From: Candidatus Cloacimonadota bacterium
GTDB lineage: Bacteria; Cloacimonadota; Cloacimonadia; Cloacimonadales; TCS61
Length of the DNA stretch: 10,247 nucleotides
Reading direction: 5' to 3'
Assembly (NCBI GenBank): GCA_030596265.1
Contig: JAUVKM010000047.1
Coordinates: forward strand, 1-10,247
The notes under the pieces were generated by a model. That model was given only the letters and a program-made list of their open reading frames with translations, was not told the origin of the DNA and ran no database searches. This document shows, piece by piece, positions 5,880 through 10,247 of the stretch; the first letter of the stretch is position 1; every line of letters begins with the position of its first letter. Position numbers and translations under genes: made by a program.

Positions 5880-7046
5880 TCATAATGCAACAACTTGTGC
5901 AAAAACTATAATGTGATCATCTCCTTTTCTCAGAATGAACATTACAACTGAATTCTTACCTTTAAGTTTTATCTTTTTTCTGAATTTTTCTACCGATTCA
6001 GGAAAGCCACGTGTTTTGATGATCAACTCTCCAATTTTGTTTTCACGAACATATTTACGGACTTTTTTTAGGTCGAATTTCATTATTTCTTCAACTTCAA
6101 ATACTTTTCCAAAGTCACTTTGTAAAATGTGTGAACCGGTTAGTAATGCAAGTTTTGAATCTATAAGGTTATATCCAATCTTATTTCCCATTTTCTGAAC
6201 AAGTCCGGCTCTGATAATTGCAGGATCAGGTTCAAAAAGATATTTCTGTATTTCGGTGATTTTTGTTTTTGCATTAGAATTTTGCAAAGTAAGATTGGTT
6301 GGTAATAGTACTGCTTTCCTTTCACAATTCTCGGTAGCAAGATCTCCCATACAAAGCAGTATCTCTTTCAAAGTTGCATTTTCCGAAACAAATTCGAGTG
6401 TAGAATCGATAGGTAAATTTAATTTTTTATAATCAAGTGCAGGAGATAATTTAATTGCAATATTCGTACAGATACTTCTCAATTCCATAATTTTAGAAAA
6501 TGGTGGTGAATATTCTTCAGGAGCAATTCTACGATTTCTACCAGGTCGTCTATCAGGATCAATAAATATTGCATCAACCTGTTGATTAAATTCTTCTGCT
6601 TTGCCTGATATAAATTTGATATTATTCAAGTTTTGACTTTTACAATTATATTTTGCAATTTTAAGTATATCAGCATCCAGATCAATTGCATAAACCTGCT
6701 CTTTCCCTTTGGCAATGTTTATTAGATCAACTCCAATTCCACAACAAAGATCTGCTACTTTATTAAATGCTTTAAACTTTGTTGCATGATACTTTGCAAG
6801 TTCCAATGAACTTGCCTGCTGCGCTCCTTGCTCTGTAAAAAGAAGTTCATTTGAAATTGGTAACTTGTTTAAATTCTGTTTCTGTAATTTGATCTGACTA
6901 AGCATCTCTTTAATTGGTTTATCAGGATTATCAGAGGTTAAGCTCTGAATATCATTAATAGAAATTTCATTTAATTCTTGAAGCTCTTTGAAGAAATTTA
7001 TATTTTTCTTTTCTTGCAGGAATTCTAATAATTTATCAATATTCAT
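5880..7046 (-). CDS. Class I SAM-dependent methyltransferase with THUMP-like C-terminal domain
   Basis: From the ATG at 7046 this is 388 residues. The central Rossmann domain shows the SAM-binding loop DLCCGIG (99-105), the acidic end of strand 2 in AIDLDAD (120-126), and FIDPDRRPGRNRR (161-173), where the DP(D)RR motif is typical of this family. The C-terminal third (FEPDPAIIRAGLV at 271-283, LLTGSH at 301-306, IIKTRGFP at 342-349) matches the THUMP-like domain found with such enzymes, which suggests RNA, perhaps tRNA or rRNA, as substrate; that is inference. The N-terminal ~75 residues are helical. A TTG start at 7082 would add 12 residues, but neither start has a ribosome site. I prefer the ATG because a TATAAT box lies 16 bases before it, inside the extension, which would leave an almost leaderless message. 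It reads alone, with gaps on both sides. Confidence 0.87.
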   Translation of the reverse strand: MNIDKLLEFLQEKKNINFFKELQELNEISINDIQSLTSDNPDKPIKEMLSQIKLQKQNLNKLPISNELLFTEQGAQQASSLELAKYHATKFKAFNKVADLCCGIGVDLINIAKGKEQVYAIDLDADILKIAKYNCKSQNLNNIKFISGKAEEFNQQVDAIFIDPDRRPGRNRRIAPEEYSPPFSKIMELRSICTNIAIKLSPALDYKKLNLPIDSTLEFVSENATLKEILLCMGDLATENCERKAVLLPTNLTLQNSNAKTKITEIQKYLFEPDPAIIRAGLVQKMGNKIGYNLIDSKLALLTGSHILQSDFGKVFEVEEIMKFDLKKVRKYVRENKIGELIIKTRGFPESVEKFRKKIKLKGKNSVVMFILRKGDDHIIVFAQVVAL

Positions 7047-7496
7047 AAAATTGAGATTTGGAATTATAAGTATATTTGTCAAATTAAAATAGATAGTCTA
7101 ATCTTACTTGTCACACTGCCTGCCAAGCCGAAACTAGGTAAAGGCTGGAGTACGAACTCTTCGTCAAGCTCAGAACAGGCTTCGTGAGATATCGAAGTGT
7201 AAATCACAATAATTAGTTAATATTATCCTTCGATACATCCTGCAGCTGCCGAATACTCTCATCCTTCGTCCCGATTATCGGGACTACGAAGAACGGACAG
7301 GATGACAATATAAAAGCACTCCGTCTTTCTGCCCGCCAAGCCGAAGTTCTTTGAACGAAGGCTGGAGGAATTCTGATTGCTTTTCCCTCGAAGATTTATC
7401 CGCCGTGGCAGAATCTGGAGTGCTGTAGACTCTTCGCAATAATGCCTTTGTGAGAGTTTCTCAGAGAGACAGCAACATTATTTTCTTGAATAAAAT
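7047..7496. repeat. Non-coding gap with duplicated and palindromic repeats
   Basis: No gene is supported here on either strand. Two related units point the same way, CTGCCTGCCAAGCCGAAA...AAGGCTGGAG (7116-7150) and CTGCCCGCCAAGCCGAAG...GAAGGCTGGAG (7329-7367). Each can fold through CCAAGCC and GGCTGG. Between them are an 8-bp inverted repeat, TATCGAAG (7190-7197) with CTTCGATA (7228-7235); a 7-bp pair, CATCCTG (7236-7242) with CAGGATG (7298-7304); and, nested inside that, a strong hairpin GTCCCGAT-T-ATCGGGAC (7268-7284) flanked by CTTCGT and ACGAAG. The sequence 'TCGTCAAGCTCAG' (7161-7173) looks like a piece of a widespread bacterial intergenic repeat. This is also where transcription of the peptidase gene should end, but no stem followed by a T-run is visible. 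Confidence 0.7.
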
Positions 7497-10247
7497 TTAT
7501 TTAAGCAGAATACATTTCTTTACATCTACTGTGGAATTATCAACTTCCAATTTGTAGAAATAAATTCCTGAGCCAACCTTTTTCCCATTATTATCAGTAC
7601 CATTCCATTGTATGTTTTGCATACCTTTTGTTCTGAACTCTGCATTTGCTAATTTACGAACCTTCTGCCCACGAATATTATAAACATTCAGATCCACTTT
7701 ACTATCCTGCGGAAGACTGAACGAAATATTGGTTACAGGATTGAATGGATTTGGATAATTCTGATTAAGAATAGGATTTGCCGGAATTACAGTTAAATCT
7801 TCAGCATCAGTTACTACTTTATTATCTCCATAATAACCGGTTCTTCTGTAATTTCCACGATACGTTGACCATGGTATTTTAGTTCCTTTATCTAATTTAC
7901 AATCGATAATAAGTGCACCGGCAATAGTGCCAGAAATAAAATCGAAATCACCATCACCATCAATGTCTTCCACACTTGCTGGTCCATAGGCACCTATATC
8001 AACTGTAATAGGAGCGAACTCAACTTCAGTTCCATCATTATGGAAAGCGTAGAAATCATTGGCAACAGTAAAACAAACAAGCTCTAAATTATCATCATTA
8101 TCAAGATCAACGGCTAGTGGTGGATTTGAGATCGACCTTGAAATATCAACCGGCCAACCTGGTAAAATATCACCATTCTGATGAATAATATAAAATTCTC
8201 CATCATCTGTGGTAAAGGCGATATCCAATTGGTCATCGTTATCAAAATCTGCAGCAATGGCAGAACAAGCAACTTTTGAATTCAATGATAGCGTAATAAG
8301 AACTTCACCCGTTGGACTGATGATATGCAATTTATCGTCAACTGTACCGATAACGATCTTTTTATTATCAAGCACAATTGGAGCTGTAGCTGAAAAGGCA
8401 GAAAGTTCTAAAGGGAATCCATCGATATTTTCACCATTGTATCCAAAGACATATAAATTCCCATCCAGCGTAGATATTAAAATTTCGCTTCTCCCGTCTC
8501 CATTGAGGTCTGCAGAAGCCATATCACAGAAAAGCGTCATAGGAAGTTCTACTGGAAAATTGGGAAGCATATCTCCATTATTGTCAAACACAGATAATTT
8601 ATGATCGAGATCAAATGTAACGATATCCATCTGACCATCTCCATTCACATCTGTTATCATAGGAGTTAGCAAATTCTGAGCTTCTACAGAACTGTTAAAT
8701 ATTTGTGAGCCTGAGTTATCCAAAGCATAAATATTCCCATCTTTATCAGTTATCACGATCTCATTTATCTCATCATTATTTATATCTCCATAAGCTGTGC
8801 TTTTCCAGATATTAGCTTCTCCAGTCCATGGAAATCCGCTTACCATCTGCGCATCCGGTTGGAGTAGATTAATATTAGATTCCGCATCAATTATAAGAAT
8901 ATCTTTCACACCATCTTCATCAAAATCAGAAATTATTGGATTTGAAAAAACCTGATTACTCGTTGACCAAGGCCAGTTCTGTTGGAATAGAGAAACTTCA
9001 AATTCCATTGAGAAATCTTTTTCAAATACTCCAACACCACTTACCGGAGCAGAAATATGTAATGTATAAATGTATGTATCATAATTGCAATCCTGTGGAA
9101 CTTGAATAATAAATGAAGGACCCGTTACTGAGGTTCCCGCAGGAATATCTCCAAAGTCGACAGTTCCATTGATAATTTCAATTGTATTATCTTCAAACTC
9201 TATTGTAGCTGTAACGTTTTCTGCATCAGCCCAACCCGGCAAGTTTTCTAATTCTACAAACACTTCTATCTGTTCTCCCGGGTTCGGAGTGTTATCATTA
9301 TCACCATATAAAGAGTCATCATAGAAAACTCCTACAGGCTGGATAAACGGAAATGAACCGTTTGCATATTTTACTTCCACAGAAGGGTCTCCAAATATAA
9401 CAATTTCATAATGTACCCAGCGCATCACACCGCTACCCAAAGCCATATTCACAAGTTCTGCTCGAGATTGTGATAATGATTTTCCCAATTGACGCTGATC
9501 ATCATTGAACATAGCTTCAAAGAAAGCTATATCATAATACTGGGAAGGACCATCCGTATTCCCAGGACTGTACCAACCATATCTTGTATTCCCAATAAAG
9601 GCATATAACCCGTGCTCAGATTTCACCAGATTTTCTCCAATACTCTCATTTGATGAGCTTGTTAATTCATCAAAAGCAGCAGGATAACATCCTTGAGTAT
9701 AGGCAAAACCATAATTCGTATTTGTGTAAGTATTTACAGAGCTTGTAGTCTGACCAAACACCATATTCTCATTTGAGTGTCCCATATGATTGATCACGGA
9801 AAGACCACCATTTATTGCATCACGAACTGTTTCTGGACTATATGTTCCTTCACGCTGATAAAGCCTGTTTACATGATAGTCAACATCTAAACTTGGAACC
9901 AGATCAGCAACCTCATCTTTGTAATCTCCACCCCAGGTTAAGGGGTTATTGTTTAAGTTTTCTCCAATCAAGCAAACTATATCATCACTAACTGTTTGGT
10001 TATCTACATAGAAAGATGTTTTATTAAAAACATTCTCAAATTCTTCTTGAGTTTCTGCAGAAAACCTGCCGACAGAAACTTCGGGGATCAAGTCAACATT
10101 ATCTGCAACTTCACCGTAAACACCATTTCCATTTCCATCCCAGTCATTATCCAAACATCCATAATAAAGGTCACATGGCATATTATGATCATAAGTTCCC
10201 CAACCTGTATCTATAAAAACTGTACGAATAGGAATTATCTCATCATC
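7497..10247 (-). CDS. Secreted C25 (gingipain-type) cysteine peptidase with beta-propeller and sorting domain, 5' end outside window
   Basis: The frame runs open to the right edge: 22 codons precede the Met at 10181, so the true start and any signal peptide lie outside. Numbering from that Met (894 residues), the C25 peptidase domain shows DLYYGCLDNDWDGNGNG (4-20), PEVSVGRFSA (33-42), INHMGHSN (130-137) with likely catalytic H135, QGCYPAAFD (163-171) with likely catalytic C165, and FIGNTRYGWYSP (195-206). An Ig-like module covers about 280-400. Seven FG-GAP/VCBS-like repeats with D-x-D-x-D-G loops follow (near 419, 466, 511, 558, 645, 692, 739), plus a degenerate one near 600-625, suggesting an eight-bladed propeller. 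PWSTYRGNYRRTGYY (770-784) ends it. The tail from 805 (NQNYPNPFNP to SGIYFYKLE and KKCILLK) is a FlgD-like or Por-type sorting domain. The protein is probably exported and surface-bound or released, degrading proteins outside the cell. Confidence 0.92.
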   Translation of the reverse strand, partial: DDEIIPIRTVFIDTGWGTYDHNMPCDLYYGCLDNDWDGNGNGVYGEVADNVDLIPEVSVGRFSAETQEEFENVFNKTSFYVDNQTVSDDIVCLIGENLNNNPLTWGGDYKDEVADLVPSLDVDYHVNRLYQREGTYSPETVRDAINGGLSVINHMGHSNENMVFGQTTSSVNTYTNTNYGFAYTQGCYPAAFDELTSSSNESIGENLVKSEHGLYAFIGNTRYGWYSPGNTDGPSQYYDIAFFEAMFNDDQRQLGKSLSQSRAELVNMALGSGVMRWVHYEIVIFGDPSVEVKYANGSFPFIQPVGVFYDDSLYGDNDNTPNPGEQIEVFVELENLPGWADAENVTATIEFEDNTIEIINGTVDFGDIPAGTSVTGPSFIIQVPQDCNYDTYIYTLHISAPVSGVGVFEKDFSMEFEVSLFQQNWPWSTSNQVFSNPIISDFDEDGVKDILIIDAESNINLLQPDAQMVSGFPWTGEANIWKSTAYGDINNDEINEIVITDKDGNIYALDNSGSQIFNSSVEAQNLLTPMITDVNGDGQMDIVTFDLDHKLSVFDNNGDMLPNFPVELPMTLFCDMASADLNGDGRSEILISTLDGNLYVFGYNGENIDGFPLELSAFSATAPIVLDNKKIVIGTVDDKLHIISPTGEVLITLSLNSKVACSAIAADFDNDDQLDIAFTTDDGEFYIIHQNGDILPGWPVDISRSISNPPLAVDLDNDDNLELVCFTVANDFYAFHNDGTEVEFAPITVDIGAYGPASVEDIDGDGDFDFISGTIAGALIIDCKLDKGTKIPWSTYRGNYRRTGYYGDNKVVTDAEDLTVIPANPILNQNYPNPFNPVTNISFSLPQDSKVDLNVYNIRGQKVRKLANAEFRTKGMQNIQWNGTDNNGKKVGSGIYFYKLEVDNSTVDVKKCILLK

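Noticed and set aside
5935..6198. Plus-strand reading frame of 87 codons
   Set aside because: It is antisense to the conserved C-terminal domain of the methyltransferase.
8209..8604. Plus-strand reading frame of 131 codons
   Set aside because: It is antisense to the propeller repeats of the peptidase; its low-complexity serine-rich product is what that antisense would give.
10179..10181. Met at 10181 as the start of the peptidase
   Set aside because: The same frame continues with peptidase-like sequence to the window edge, and a secreted protein would need a signal peptide that is absent here.

Overview
The window looks like a chromosomal piece of an AT-rich, free-living Gram-negative bacterium of the Fibrobacteres-Chlorobi-Bacteroidetes neighbourhood. 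A Cloacimonadota-like (WWE1) or related candidate-phylum genome is my best guess, at moderate to low confidence. The main reason is the large secreted protein at the right edge: a C25 (gingipain-type) cysteine peptidase followed by a beta-propeller and a C-terminal sorting domain with the 'NYPNPFNP ... SGIYFYKL' signature typical of such lineages. No rRNA, tRNA, CRISPR array or intact insertion sequence is visible.

Layout from left to right. (1) 1-672, minus: the N-terminal 62% of phosphoserine aminotransferase (serC), cut by the window edge. (2) 673-996: non-coding DNA holding a chain of at least five short hairpins. (3) 997-1104, minus: a decayed 36-codon end of a sorting-domain protein, butted directly against (4) 1102-1230, plus: the last 43 codons of an unrelated gene. 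Both have lost their 5' parts at the same point. (5) 1231-2492, plus: three tightly overlapping small genes (a four-helix membrane protein, a cysteine-rich protein with a 'C.AYP.GIP' motif, and a small protein with one C-terminal membrane helix). (6) 2520-3359, minus: a DUF2971 protein, convergent with the trio. (7) 3360-3612: non-coding, with four alternating copies of a 9-bp motif. (8) 3613-5388, minus: a YgiQ-family radical SAM protein. (9) 5436-5648, minus: a cold-shock protein whose intrinsic terminator ends exactly at the ygiQ start codon. (10) 5649-5879: non-coding, with a 10-bp tandem motif. (11) 5880-7046 (or 7082), minus: a class I SAM methyltransferase with a THUMP-like C-terminal domain. 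(12) 7047-7496: non-coding and rich in palindromic repeats. (13) 7497 to the right edge, minus: the C25 peptidase, with its 5' end outside the window.

How they fit together. serC, ygiQ, csp and the methyltransferase are ordinary housekeeping-type genes, all on the minus strand. The 1.1-3.4 kb block is different: two gene remnants, three unrecognised small genes in an overlapping operon, and a DUF2971 gene, flanked on both sides by hairpin-rich non-coding DNA. I read it as an accessory islet that was inserted and then partly eroded. Its function is unknown. A defence, toxin or stress role is only a guess from the type of genes. I did not find convincing evidence for a complete new system elsewhere in the window.
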